This document shows, piece after piece, positions 25,435 to 33,480 of a stretch of 64,000 bases of DNA (the stretch's first letter is position 1; each line of letters starts with the position of its first letter). The stretch is from Cyclobacteriaceae bacterium (GTDB taxonomy: Bacteria; Bacteroidota; Bacteroidia; Cytophagales; Cyclobacteriaceae), in NCBI GenBank assembly GCA_019638255.1, contig JAHBUD010000001.1:1178001-1242000 (forward strand), given 5' to 3'. The notes under the pieces are model-generated. The model ran no database searches and was not told where the DNA came from. It worked only from the letters and a program-made list of their open reading frames with translations. The translations under genes and the position numbers were made by a program.

Positions 25435-26095
25435 TGTTATAAAGCCATTTTGTTCTATGAGTCTTACTAAATGTTTCTTCTATTGCAATCCTACTGTTTT
25501 TAGGGACGGAAACGCGCACAACATCAATACCTAATCTTTTGAAATCAGCAAGATTAGTGTTCTCCTTCTTTTGAGTGTCAACAAGCTCTATGAAAAGGAT
25601 TGAAGTATTCTCGCTGTCATAAAAGACTACATCAGGTCTATAAACATGATGAACATTGCCCGTAGGTTCCTTAGATGCTGACTGTATAAGCCCAAGCTCA
25701 TTCTCAAAGAAGTATAGTCCCAACTCGGCTCTGTGTGCCCTAATAGTATGTGCCTTCTTGATTACCATTGCTGGACCTTCAATTTCCTTTGGTGGAAAGA
25801 TTTTTACGGCAGGCACTTTTATAAATTTTGTAGTTAGCAAAATTTGACGTGCAACACCATGCCGATAGGCTGTATCTGTCCATGTGCAGAGTCTGGGCTT
25901 ATCTACACCCTGCGGATGATGTCTGAAATAGGACAGGTGATTTATATCTTGAAACTTCACTGCCTGCATTTCTGCTCCACATCCAATGCAAGAATATCCT
26001 TTTTTGCCGGATTGAGCATCGCCTATGTCGATTTCAACACCATCCTTTAAAGCCACTACGTGGCATTCATCAAGTTTAATTTTTCTAGCTCCCAT
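24521..26095 (-). CDS. CoiA-like zinc/nuclease protein with coiled-coil tail
   Basis: 524 residues. The N-terminal ~220 residues look CoiA-like: YSCIGCGAEM (CxxC) with a following HLSYFRHHPQG, then a nuclease-like strand pair YRPDVVFYD...LFIELVDTQK (D, E and K candidates) and a GIDVVRVSV strand. From about residue 275 it becomes a highly charged, Arg/Glu-rich coiled coil, where the alternative frame 24460-25434 competes. It is 107 bp downstream of the JAB-E1 gene on the same strand and is likely the effector or target-handling part of the ubiquitin-like system. Confidence 0.6.
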   Translation of the reverse strand: MGARKIKLDECHVVALKDGVEIDIGDAQSGKKGYSCIGCGAEMQAVKFQDINHLSYFRHHPQGVDKPRLCTWTDTAYRHGVARQILLTTKFIKVPAVKIFPPKEIEGPAMVIKKAHTIRAHRAELGLYFFENELGLIQSASKEPTGNVHHVYRPDVVFYDSENTSILFIELVDTQKKENTNLADFKRLGIDVVRVSVPKNSRIAIEETFSKTHRTKWLYNNERERTKYISVSGGDSEDVHDFDGVQRGLYEENVTCWANQINGLIRSIKKCLGAKSYTSIEQRIRNEISRINDDLQSNRIRFGSRKEDIEREIREQYESQAKELGQQEDEFRKREIEQHSLIAEARELENRGWTRNKSDSERREELHFEVEKGRVESDIGRGKERINAVRKKRIGLSEESSLDQDPSIERLRNDKEEEEGSITKLLQNLEELPERFRGIRKETSTRFDRLRAETERRIVTRRDGFTSAIRTGDIERVAKFSNGTLELLEIKGQILDLAEKERACQRLYFALKSLRSGAYKAWVE

Positions 26096-26202
26096 ATCGG
26101 TAACTGAAATATTTGTGGATGAATTTACCTAATCCAAACAAGAATAGCACTGCTCGCTTATAAGACATGACACTATTTGTCACTACATACGCCAATCCTT
26201 AT

Positions 26203-27621
26203 TCAAATACGTGCCCTAGCTTCCTCAGCTTTAGGATGTCTGCCCCAAACTTGAACACCACAGTTATCACCCTTTCCAATTATGGTTGGGAAAAAGCAAT
26301 ATTCCTGACACTGAGCGCTCTCCTCGACATCCATTCTTCCAGATACGAAGTGATAATTCTGAAGTCCTACGTCAGCAATTCCTGATGGTGCAATAAACAA
26401 GCTTAGCATCTGCAATACTTCCATTGCAGCCAAGTGCGCACTGAATGGAAATACATTTTCATGGGCTTCTCTAAAGGCCTCGCTCATACCCTCAATGTAA
26501 TCTGGATCATCAAGATAGCCTTCACTTTCTAACTTAGCCATCTCTGATCGATACTGGCCAAGACACTCCAAGCAAATCCTCTCGCTCCCGACAGTGTGTG
26601 CTCTCCAGTCCGCGCCTATAATTTTCGTATTGAGCTTATTGGTTCTGACCTTTATTCCACCATCAATTACAGGTATTAGATGCGCATAGGCTATAAGATT
26701 AAGCGCTTGCCTTGGCCATGGCCTATCAACACAACTGAAAATCACATCACAATTCAGTGCTTCAAGAAAACCTCGTTCCTCGCAAATGCTGTGCTGAACG
26801 CATTCTACTTTAACATTGGGTGATGTGGCACTTCTACTAATCGCTTCTTTGATAGCATCAACTTTGGAGTTTCCCACGTCAGAGTCAAAGACACCGAGTG
26901 TTCTATCAAGGTTTTTATATTCGACTAAATCAAAATCAATTAACAGGAAGTATGAAATACCTGTTCTTGCCAGTATTTCAGCAACGATACTTCCAACGCT
27001 TCCGAGACCAACAATTGCTACTCTGAGTCGACTAACATCCTCCTGAGTTTTCCTTCCCCAAGCTGATATTGTCCTCAACTGTTTGCCAGAATCAAATGAA
27101 GGCTTTAGAAGCCTGTCATTAAATGTTACTTTCAATTGCTTTCCTACAACACGAACTGACTCGCACCACTGTCTTTCATATACTCGCTTTTCAATAGGAT
27201 GTTTGGTCCAGAATCTGGCACTCCAAGCTTCATCGTTTCCAATGGTCATACCGATTAACGGCAAGCCAGTCGCACCGTATGCGGCTGGTGAAATCCGAGT
27301 CTCAGCCACAACATCAGGATCGCTCATGCCTTGCCATCCCGGAAAAGGGTGAGAATGTAGAAAAACCAGTCCTTCTTTTCTCTCTACTGCGATACGAATA
27401 GCTCGTTCCAAATATTGTGGACTAAACTCGGCATTACCATGGACTTCCCTATCTCCCTCTTCAGGAAGTATTATCGAACTAACTATTCCGGATTGTCTTG
27501 ATGTACCGGTACCCGGATTGTATGTAGCGAAACACAAATCCTCCTGATCGTCTTCTCGAATCAGGTGACCGACTAACTGCTTATGCAGTTCATAGGTCAT
27601 TACTGCGCTGAAATGTTTCAT
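26203..27621 (-). CDS. JAB deubiquitinase-like / ThiF-E1-like fusion
   Basis: 472 residues. N-terminal JAB/JAMM metalloprotease: EGLVFLHSHPFPGWQGMSDPD holds H-x-H-x(n)-S-x-x-D (about residues 90-105). C-terminal E1/ThiF domain from about 195: RVAIVGLGSVGSIVAEILAR (Gly-rich nucleotide loop), YFLLIDFDLVEYKNLDRTLG (DxD...N-x-x-R), VIFSCVDRPWPRQALN, and one CLEC pair for zinc. Such fusions process and adenylate ubiquitin-like proteins in bacterial conjugation operons. It starts inside the end of the E2-like gene (4-bp overlap), so the two are coupled. Confidence 0.9.
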   Translation of the reverse strand: MKHFSAVMTYELHKQLVGHLIREDDQEDLCFATYNPGTGTSRQSGIVSSIILPEEGDREVHGNAEFSPQYLERAIRIAVERKEGLVFLHSHPFPGWQGMSDPDVVAETRISPAAYGATGLPLIGMTIGNDEAWSARFWTKHPIEKRVYERQWCESVRVVGKQLKVTFNDRLLKPSFDSGKQLRTISAWGRKTQEDVSRLRVAIVGLGSVGSIVAEILARTGISYFLLIDFDLVEYKNLDRTLGVFDSDVGNSKVDAIKEAISRSATSPNVKVECVQHSICEERGFLEALNCDVIFSCVDRPWPRQALNLIAYAHLIPVIDGGIKVRTNKLNTKIIGADWRAHTVGSERICLECLGQYRSEMAKLESEGYLDDPDYIEGMSEAFREAHENVFPFSAHLAAMEVLQMLSLFIAPSGIADVGLQNYHFVSGRMDVEESAQCQEYCFFPTIIGKGDNCGVQVWGRHPKAEEARARI

Positions 27622-27965
27622 ACTGCCATCAATAAATTTCTTATGTGAGCCAAATACTCCTTTACAGTTCGCTTAGTTCTGTTCCATTCTTTGAATGGCC
27701 TACTCCAGTGTACCCACCCACTTCCAAAATTACTTGCATGAACGCCACCAGAAGGGTTTGTCCAACCAGCATCAATCGGTTTGAAGTGTGGGCCATGTGG
27801 TGCATTCATAGGAAAGTCATTGAGGTTCTCAAAACCTAACAGCACCTTCTTACCTTTGTTGCTGCCAACTTCGACTGTGTACTCAAAGCACACTTTGTCA
27901 GAAGAGGGCTCCTGGGTTTCAAACCCAAGAGCCTTTACCTGATTAATAAAATCTATCGCTGCCAT
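27618..27965 (-). CDS. E2-like protein (prokaryotic E2 family E type)
   Basis: About 115 residues from ATG 27965 (MAAIDFINQV), preceded by GAGGTAG; the longer frame upstream runs into the multiubiquitin gene. The conserved core DFPMNAPHGPHFKP, GGVHASNFGSGWVHWSRPF and VKEYLAHIR fits the bacterial E2 family E. The only cysteine is C26, in an early strand (KVCFEY), not near the HWSRP region, so a canonical E2 thioester cysteine is not evident. 2 bp separate it from the multiubiquitin stop. Confidence 0.75.
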   Translation of the reverse strand: MAAIDFINQVKALGFETQEPSSDKVCFEYTVEVGSNKGKKVLLGFENLNDFPMNAPHGPHFKPIDAGWTNPSGGVHASNFGSGWVHWSRPFKEWNRTKRTVKEYLAHIRNLLMAV

Positions 27966-27967
27966 AC

Positions 27968-28519
27968 CTATGCTACCTCGGTTGCACTTTTGTATACAGA
28001 GATAAACTTTGACCCCGGACACTTCATCTCGATTGGTTCATTCAGCTTATCCTTATACGAAACCTGACTTCCATCGGCATTTACAAGCACGAGGTAATAG
28101 TCGGTCACGGGTTCAACGCCAGCCGCTTCCAATATTTGGGTTGGTGTGAGCGACTTCTCATCGGTAGTCTCAGGTTCGCCATCTACGGTGTAGTGGAAAA
28201 CTTCAGGGGCCTTAACCACGAAATGCTCGATTCCCGGCTTTGACAGGTCAACCGTTTCGGACAGACTGATTTTCTCGAAATCACACCCTTTAAATTTCTG
28301 ATACAGGGAATGACACTCGACAGGAGTTTTACCTGCCTTAACCAGCAAATCTTTACCTGTAACCAAATGATGGTCGAAAACGAAGGGTTCATCTCCAATT
28401 TTTACCCTATATTTCTTTCCGATTGGAGGTTTTTTGTCGGCCTTGGTGTAGGCCTCGACATCGACTACGTCATCCGCACCTTGTGCGTCTGGAGTCATTT
28501 TTTCATTGATTTTACTCAT
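27968..28519 (-). CDS. multiubiquitin-domain protein (two ubiquitin-like repeats)
   Basis: 183 residues: a charged N-terminal ~30 residues, then two beta-grasp repeats, about 37-105 (KYRVKIGDEPFVFDHHLVTG...PGIEHFVVK) and about 107-178 (VFHYTVDGEPETTDEKSLTP...CPGSKFISVYK). Each begins with a strand-turn YxVxG/DGEP and has a TG/TP-x-x-I/LL-x-x-AG helix. This matches the multiubiquitin family of bacterial ubiquitin-like modifiers. The C-terminus ends SATEVA, not a diglycine. First gene of the minus-strand operon. Confidence 0.85.
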   Translation of the reverse strand: MSKINEKMTPDAQGADDVVDVEAYTKADKKPPIGKKYRVKIGDEPFVFDHHLVTGKDLLVKAGKTPVECHSLYQKFKGCDFEKISLSETVDLSKPGIEHFVVKAPEVFHYTVDGEPETTDEKSLTPTQILEAAGVEPVTDYYLVLVNADGSQVSYKDKLNEPIEMKCPGSKFISVYKSATEVA

Positions 28520-28558
28520 ATTAGTACTGATATCTGTACACGATGAGTATCAAAGACA

Positions 28559-28604
28559 TTACTAACGGTTTTTGGTATACCGGTTACTAATGGAATTTGG
28601 TATA
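28559..28604. promoter_or_regulatory. two 21-bp direct repeats in divergent promoter region
   Basis: Units at 28559-28579 and 28584-28604 read TTACTAACGG...TTTGGTATA and TTACTAATGG...TTTGGTATA, matching at 18 of 21 positions with a 25-bp period. They occupy the middle of the 110-bp gap between the multiubiquitin operon and the sigma-factor operon and are candidate binding sites for a regulator or for the sigma factor itself. Confidence 0.6.
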
Positions 28605-28629
28605 TGTAGCAAACCCCCGGACCTAATTG

Positions 28630-29295
28630 ATGAGTTGGCAAGATTTTGAACCCGAAACAACCGATGACCTTGTGGAGTACATTCGATGGAGAAAGAATCC
28701 GGAGGATGTAGAGGTGGCTGAAAACGCCTTCAGAGCATTTTGTTTTCGGTTTCAGAAGGATGTCACACACAAGTGCCGCGTGATAGCTACCAACTGGGGA
28801 TATGATAATCACGTGGGCGACATTGTTGCCGAGAGGACCTTCGCACGGTATTGGAAGTATGGAAAATTTGACAAGAGCAAATCCAATGTTGCAGATACAG
28901 ACACTGCCGTTAAATTGTACCTGTACAAGATTGCAAGACGGGAACTTTCTAAGTATAAAAAGGAACAATCTGCCGACCTGAATCCCTACACGGGTGACGA
29001 AGAGATTGTATATGAGTTCCCTAACATTGATACAGTAAAAGGCTCGGTAGAGAAAAGGGCTGAGCTTAGACGGATACAAGAGATAATTGAAAAAGCACTC
29101 GCTCGCTTAACTCCAAAACACAAAATTATTTACCTAACCTACAAGACCTACCAACAGGAGGGGCACACCTTGCCACGAGGTTTGCTGAAGCAATTAAGAG
29201 ATGAACTTGAACTAGCCCAGACATCTATTCAAGTATACAAGAAAGAGGCTTATGACACAGTCGATGAATATTTAAAACTTTATGGCTCACGATAA
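28630..29295 (+). CDS. sigma-70-like RNA polymerase sigma factor
   Basis: About 221 residues from ATG 28630. Sigma region 2-like helices come first (FRAFCFRFQKDVTHKCRVIA, DIVAERTFARYWKYGKF, YLYKIARRELSKYKKEQ), then a region 4-like part (LTPKHKIIYLTYKTY, then QLRDELELAQTSIQVYKKEAY as the HTH). Divergent from the multiubiquitin operon across the 21-bp repeats, it likely drives its transcription. Its 3' end overlaps the next gene by 14 bp. Confidence 0.75.
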   Translation: MSWQDFEPETTDDLVEYIRWRKNPEDVEVAENAFRAFCFRFQKDVTHKCRVIATNWGYDNHVGDIVAERTFARYWKYGKFDKSKSNVADTDTAVKLYLYKIARRELSKYKKEQSADLNPYTGDEEIVYEFPNIDTVKGSVEKRAELRRIQEIIEKALARLTPKHKIIYLTYKTYQQEGHTLPRGLLKQLRDELELAQTSIQVYKKEAYDTVDEYLKLYGSR

Positions 29296-29638
29296 GAAAC
29301 ATATCACCCCGGAGAATATTGATGAATGGCTTGCATCCACAGGCTTCATATTCCCGCGAAATGAATTGGAGTTAGCTCGCTTTGAGAAACTTTATGAGGA
29401 AAGTCTTGAAGAAATAACTGGTAAGGAAATTGATCCCGACAAGATCATTAAGGGGGATTTGGATTCAGCAAAGACAGTTGAAATAAAACCAACCATAAAT
29501 GCGGGTGATTTCACTGAATACAGAATGGCTGCGAGAAATGGTAACGATATTCCAAAGCATATTCTTGACAAGATGAAAAGAAATCAGAACAAGAAACGAA
29601 ATGATGATAACGGACCTTCGGAAAAGGAAGATAATTAA
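29282..29638 (+). CDS. small hypothetical protein between sigma factor and protease
   Basis: 118 residues, acidic N-terminus (ITPENIDEWLASTGFIFPRNELELARF) and a basic, disordered C-terminus (MKRNQNKKRNDDNGPSEKEDN). It overlaps both neighbours. Its place between a sigma factor and an ImmA/IrrE protease would suit an anti-sigma or protease substrate, which is inference only. Confidence 0.6.
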   Translation: MAHDKKHITPENIDEWLASTGFIFPRNELELARFEKLYEESLEEITGKEIDPDKIIKGDLDSAKTVEIKPTINAGDFTEYRMAARNGNDIPKHILDKMKRNQNKKRNDDNGPSEKEDN

Positions 29639-30416
29639 ACTGACAGGTGAGTTAACTCAATTGTTTTCGTCAAGCAACATTACTCAACTTGATGAATTAG
29701 CGAAAGCAGAAGAGCTTCCTGTTTACTATGATGATTATGAAAATGCCTTTGATGGCATGCTCTTATACGACAGCAAGGATTTTCATATTCATATCAATCA
29801 TACGAAAGGTAATCATCCAAATTCCAAGAGAGGTAGATTTACGCTTGCACATGAACTTGGGCATTTCTTTATTGACGAGCATAGGCTTGGATTGAAATCG
29901 GGAACATTACAGCCCCACGGATCGATAACGGAATTGAAGGATAAGGATTTGATTGAATTAGAAGCTGACTATTTCGCGAGTTGTCTTTTAATGCCAGAAA
30001 CTAAATTTAAGACTCGTTCAGCCTTAACGAAGAAATTCTCATTGGCCACTATTACAGATTTGTCGGATGCATTTCAGGCAAGCATTGTATCCACCGTCAT
30101 TAGATTCTCCGAAGTGGGCACGCATGAAATCATGGCGGTATTTTCTCGTAACAATATAGTTGAATGGTATGCAAGATGTGATGATTTCCCTCAATGGCCT
30201 TTTCGATTTAAGGTTCACGGAACTTTACCACCAACAACAGTAGCAGGAGAATTTTATACAAAAAAGGATAGTAAGTATACAGGTATCGAAAAAGTGAGTG
30301 CGGATGATTGGTTCTATCCGTTCAAGGATGACGCCAGAGCAGATCGTCAAATGTATGAGCAATGTTATTATTCTGATAGCTACGACTACGTGATAAGCTT
30401 GATCTGGTTTGATTGA
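29601..30416 (+). CDS. ImmA/IrrE-family metallopeptidase
   Basis: 271 residues. The zinc motif RFTLAHELGHFFIDEH (H-E-x-x-H, about residues 82-97) with a downstream LIELEADYFASCLLMPE supplying the third ligand is typical of ImmA/IrrE proteases, which cleave repressors or anti-sigma-like partners on a signal. The C-terminal ~100 residues are not HTH and may sense a ligand. Cotranscribed with the sigma factor and the 118-residue protein. Confidence 0.85.
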   Translation: MMITDLRKRKIIKLTGELTQLFSSSNITQLDELAKAEELPVYYDDYENAFDGMLLYDSKDFHIHINHTKGNHPNSKRGRFTLAHELGHFFIDEHRLGLKSGTLQPHGSITELKDKDLIELEADYFASCLLMPETKFKTRSALTKKFSLATITDLSDAFQASIVSTVIRFSEVGTHEIMAVFSRNNIVEWYARCDDFPQWPFRFKVHGTLPPTTVAGEFYTKKDSKYTGIEKVSADDWFYPFKDDARADRQMYEQCYYSDSYDYVISLIWFD

Positions 30417-30478
30417 GGCTAACGCCATACTTGTTATGGCTTCCAAGAAGGATTCGGTTTTTGAAAACAGTATCATAT

Positions 30479-31477
30479 TCAACAATAATCATCAATGGAA
30501 TCCCCGCCAGTCCATTCGAGACCTTGAGCAAGGCAAAATTGTTTTTCGGCACCCTCTTCAGTAAAGAAATTTCCAAGGCTCGTGTGCACGAAAAGATCAT
30601 CTTCATAAGTAACCTTAGCAAGAGCCCAACCCTTGACTGCGTTGTCAAGTTCTCCTGATTGAGTCATCACATAAAGCGATAAACCATCGGATGCCAATGC
30701 ACTCTTTGATACCAGAGAAGAATAAACTTCATTACGACAGAATGTAGCACCAGTTTTTAGTTTTGCCGCATACGCTGCAATTGCGCCTCCGATGTATTCT
30801 TGCGGACAACAAGGAAATTCAGAAGGGACACGCCAGTTGCACTGAACAGCATTTAGAGTTTTTGACTGTATTATTTCGGGGACTGGTTCAATATTCGGTT
30901 CTTGTAAAATAGGATTGTAAACCCACTCACCCAATGTGCCACCAGAGGGAAGTTTATCACTTTTTGCCCAAGCAGTCATGTTCTCCAAACATGCTTTAGC
31001 TTCCTCTTCACTAACGGTTCTCATCCAACCGAAATTTTGCTCTTGGAATCGATCTCGATATTTTTTTGGATTGGAAAGAAATTCTTCTACACTACAGCCG
31101 CAAACGAATTCAATTTTCTTTCGCGTTACGGGGTTCGACATAGCATTTTCTAATCTTGTTACCCAACGCAGATTTTCTGGGCGATTGTTTCTGCGATTTG
31201 TATCTATATGGTCAACAACATACACTTTTGTTGATCGCTCACCATGGAATGCTGTTGCTACTATAATGTGAACACGAACAGACACAATTTCCATGTAGCC
31301 GGTCAAATCATTTGCCTTACCAAAAGTCCATTGATTATCTGTTGGGCGAGGTCGCTTACTCTCACGACAATGCTTGAGCACAGCCCCATTATCCCGAACT
31401 GAATAACGCTCTTCCTTGTAAGTGCAAACTATCTCCCGACTGAAATCATTGTCGGGCTTTCTGATTGTTGTTTCCAT
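30479..31477 (-). CDS. HNH endonuclease
   Basis: 332 residues. After an N-terminal ~55-residue region resembling a NUMOD/AP2-like module (YSVRDNGAVLKH), the HNH core reads VHIIVATAFHG, VYVVDHIDTNRRNNRPENLRWVT (H-N-N) in the style of phage-type HNH_3 nucleases. The last 150 residues contain a CCPQEYIGGAIAAYAAKLK segment of unknown role. It overlaps the upstream methylase gene by 49 bp. Confidence 0.75.
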   Translation of the reverse strand: METTIRKPDNDFSREIVCTYKEERYSVRDNGAVLKHCRESKRPRPTDNQWTFGKANDLTGYMEIVSVRVHIIVATAFHGERSTKVYVVDHIDTNRRNNRPENLRWVTRLENAMSNPVTRKKIEFVCGCSVEEFLSNPKKYRDRFQEQNFGWMRTVSEEEAKACLENMTAWAKSDKLPSGGTLGEWVYNPILQEPNIEPVPEIIQSKTLNAVQCNWRVPSEFPCCPQEYIGGAIAAYAAKLKTGATFCRNEVYSSLVSKSALASDGLSLYVMTQSGELDNAVKGWALAKVTYEDDLFVHTSLGNFFTEEGAEKQFCLAQGLEWTGGDSIDDYC

Positions 31478-32052
31478 CTTATCCCAAGAGTATTAGTAGC
31501 TTGATCAGAAGAATAGAATGTGAATGGTTCATATGCGATGAGGGAATTGCCGCTATCTGAATATCCAAGCTTCCGCCTCAATACTATTCCAAGCCCATTT
31601 GCCTGGGCTTTCATAAACGCGCATTTAGCTATCTCCCCATAAGCAAACAAAGTTGTTCCGCAGCTTGGAGAATCGCCAGTTGTACCATCGGGTTTTACAA
31701 ATCTGACTTTGTGATTAATGAAAAAAATGGCATCGCATTGTTTGGCGGCCCTTTGCCACCAAGGAGCGCTAGTGCGATCCGGCACAAGTGCAATTCCATT
31801 ATTGTGAAGGCGAATTTTGTCTAACCAAGGTACAAGCCCATTCCTATTTCCAAACGGGGCGTTCATCCAGATGAACCCGTACCAATCCACCAACAATGAG
31901 TTTTCAGTTATGAATGCCTTTGCGGGTACATGACAATGCTTTCTCTCAACTGGTGCCGCCACGTCCAAATCAAACTCGCATTCAAGTGCGTCAAAGATAT
32001 ATTTAGGCGTATACCATTCGTTACTCTTGGCGACTCCTTCCCATCTACCCAT
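31429..32052 (-). CDS. phage-type DNA N6-adenine methyltransferase (Dam family)
   Basis: 207 residues. NEWYTPKYIFDALECEFDLDVAA near the start, NSLLVDWYGFIWMNAPFG (the N/D-P-P-Y/F-like catalytic motif, here NAPFG) and ALVPDRTSAPWWQRA fit the phage DNA N-6-adenine-methyltransferase family. These enzymes protect phage or island DNA from restriction. NAPF instead of NPPY is a variant of the catalytic motif. Upstream of and overlapping the HNH gene, so a coupled pair. Confidence 0.8.
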   Translation of the reverse strand: MGRWEGVAKSNEWYTPKYIFDALECEFDLDVAAPVERKHCHVPAKAFITENSLLVDWYGFIWMNAPFGNRNGLVPWLDKIRLHNNGIALVPDRTSAPWWQRAAKQCDAIFFINHKVRFVKPDGTTGDSPSCGTTLFAYGEIAKCAFMKAQANGLGIVLRRKLGYSDSGNSLIAYEPFTFYSSDQATNTLGIRWKQQSESPTMISVGR

Positions 32053-32070
32053 ACTTAGTCACGCTACGAT

Positions 32071-32337
32071 TCAAAACCCAAGGAACTTAGTTATGAAGGA
32101 AGGGCAAATCTCGATTGCAACTTTTTTTAATGTTGACTTAAAATTGTTCCAACCATTTAAAGGAGCTATCTCCATTGGTTTTTGTTTTAAGATTTCTTTA
32201 GCCAAATCCTTGTCAGCCATTGCTTCTTGATGAGCAAATTCAAGCTTCTTAAGCTGAAGGACAGTAGCACAAACAATTCCTATTGCGAATAGAAAACCAA
32301 TGACCATGGTCACAGCCATCCAGATATTACTTCTCAT
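32071..32337 (-). CDS. small single-TM protein
   Basis: 88 residues with one N-terminal hydrophobic helix (MAVTMVIGFLFAIGIVCATV) followed by a charged helix and a basic tail. No family recognised. It is 18 bp upstream of the methylase gene, so possibly in the same transcript. Confidence 0.45.
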   Translation of the reverse strand: MRSNIWMAVTMVIGFLFAIGIVCATVLQLKKLEFAHQEAMADKDLAKEILKQKPMEIAPLNGWNNFKSTLKKVAIEICPSFITKFLGF

Positions 32338-32349
32338 GATCCGAAATGA

Positions 32350-32556
32350 TTATCCCCGATGACAGTCTTTTGAGCAGGTTTTGCAACCATTGGCATCAGA
32401 ATAGTGAGCCTTTGCTGCAGCTACTGCTGTATAACATGAACTGTGTTCACCCAAATCGATGTAGTTCTGAGTTGGCCACCAAGCACATCCTTCTTTATGA
32501 ACTTCGTGATCGTAGTTTGGTGATTGCGTGTTTTTGTTAACTCTTTACTTAGCCAT
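32350..32556 (-). pseudogene. small Cys/His-rich protein, interrupted at codon 4
   Basis: The same 69-codon length and near-identical sequence as 13121-13327 (MAK, stop, RVNKNTQSPNYDHEVHKEGC..., GCKTCSKDCHRG). Codon 4 is TAA (32545-32547) where the other copy has TAC, and no ATG, GTG or TTG start follows until deep in the frame. One base change explains it. The remaining frame is intact, which indicates recent loss, or a base error. Confidence 0.7.
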
Positions 32557-32582
32557 ATTCGTTATTGTTTACTTTTTTAAAA

Positions 32583-32999
32583 TTACTTCCCCGATATAGC
32601 GGCAACCACCCCGAAGGCCAAAAGACCGAACAGCAGTCCTTTCGCCACATCCGCTTGACCGCTTTTTACTCCAACTTGATGAATGTAGTTGACGAAGTGT
32701 TCGCAGTTGAAATCAAAAACACTGTACCGCGTACCAATCATTTCATATGCTCTGTTAACAGCAGTATTTCTGGTCCACTCAAGCCCTGGATAGGGCTTGA
32801 CCTTTAAAAGAGGCCGACCATTTAAAAACTCCGACAAAGAGACAAGTCGAACACCATTCAACGGATGATTTTCGATAATCATTGATTGGCCAACATACAA
32901 TCCATAATGGTCAATTATTCCCAAAAAGCTTTTACTCCGAATCAAACCATCTCCGGGTTTGATATCATTTTTTTCTATAAGTCTCATATTCATTTGCAT
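32583..32999 (-). CDS. LRAT-like (NlpC/P60 superfamily) membrane-anchored protein
   Basis: 138 residues. GDGLIRSKSFLGIIDHYGLYVG supplies a histidine and FNCEHFVNYI the catalytic cysteine of the lecithin:retinol acyltransferase-like papain fold. A hydrophobic C-terminal helix (GLLFGLLAFGVVAAISG) follows. LRAT-like proteins act on lipids or peptides. The job here is unknown. Its promoter overlaps the operator of the divergent HTH gene. Confidence 0.7.
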   Translation of the reverse strand: MQMNMRLIEKNDIKPGDGLIRSKSFLGIIDHYGLYVGQSMIIENHPLNGVRLVSLSEFLNGRPLLKVKPYPGLEWTRNTAVNRAYEMIGTRYSVFDFNCEHFVNYIHQVGVKSGQADVAKGLLFGLLAFGVVAAISGK

Positions 33000-33037
33000 C
33001 TCGTAAGCAAATATAGCCGCTCATCCGAACCATGCAA

Positions 33038-33085
33038 GTATTACAAACATTTTTTAATTGTTTGTATTATAAACGTTTGTAATAT
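33038..33085. promoter_or_regulatory. operator cluster of HTH/ImmA pair
   Basis: Three related 10-11-bp elements: GTATTACAAAC (33038-33048), GTTTGTATTAT (33060-33070) and GTTTGTAATAT (33075-33085), the last two inverted relative to the first, in the divergent promoter region between the LRAT-like and HTH genes. Confidence 0.55.
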
Positions 33086-33124
33086 TTGACATTTAGATTA
33101 GATTTGTATCACCAACTAAGAAAC

Positions 33125-33478
33125 GTGACTGATCAAGAAAAAGCGTTTTTTTACTCCAAAATTGGGGAAAACATAAGGGCAGCACGAGAAAAAAGAAGTA
33201 TGAAGCAACACGTCCTGGCTGAAATGCTAGGATTATCCCGCGCTTCGGTTGTAAACATTGAGAAGGGCCGCCAGCATGTTACAATGCATACCCTGTGGCA
33301 AATAGCGTCCCTGCTAAACACAAATTTTTCTGATTTTACTGAAGGACTTGGTCAACAATCCACGACCAAAATCGAAATGCAGCGAATGAAGTTTGATGAT
33401 TCATTTACTACAGAATCAGAAAAAGATGCCGTCAGAAAAGAAATTGAACAATTCGTTGAAACCCTAAACAAATCATAA
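33125..33478 (+). CDS. XRE-family HTH regulator paired with ImmA
   Basis: About 117 residues if it starts at GTG 33125 (VTDQEKAFFYSK); a TTG at 33086 would extend it into the operator. The HTH covers about residues 13-67: IGENIRAAREKRSMKQHVLAEMLGLSRASVVNIEKGRQHVT. The helical C-terminus ends in an acidic/basic stretch. The ImmA/IrrE protease gene starts 2 bp after its stop. In such pairs the protease cleaves the repressor after DNA damage or infection. Confidence 0.8.
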   Translation: MTDQEKAFFYSKIGENIRAAREKRSMKQHVLAEMLGLSRASVVNIEKGRQHVTMHTLWQIASLLNTNFSDFTEGLGQQSTTKIEMQRMKFDDSFTTESEKDAVRKEIEQFVETLNKS

Positions 33479-33480
33479 AC

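Noticed and set aside
28516..29079. 187-residue minus-strand open frame opposite the sigma factor
   Set aside because: It is antisense to a gene with clear sigma-factor helices and would cross the promoter repeats. Composition is Cys/Ile/Leu-rich like a shadow.
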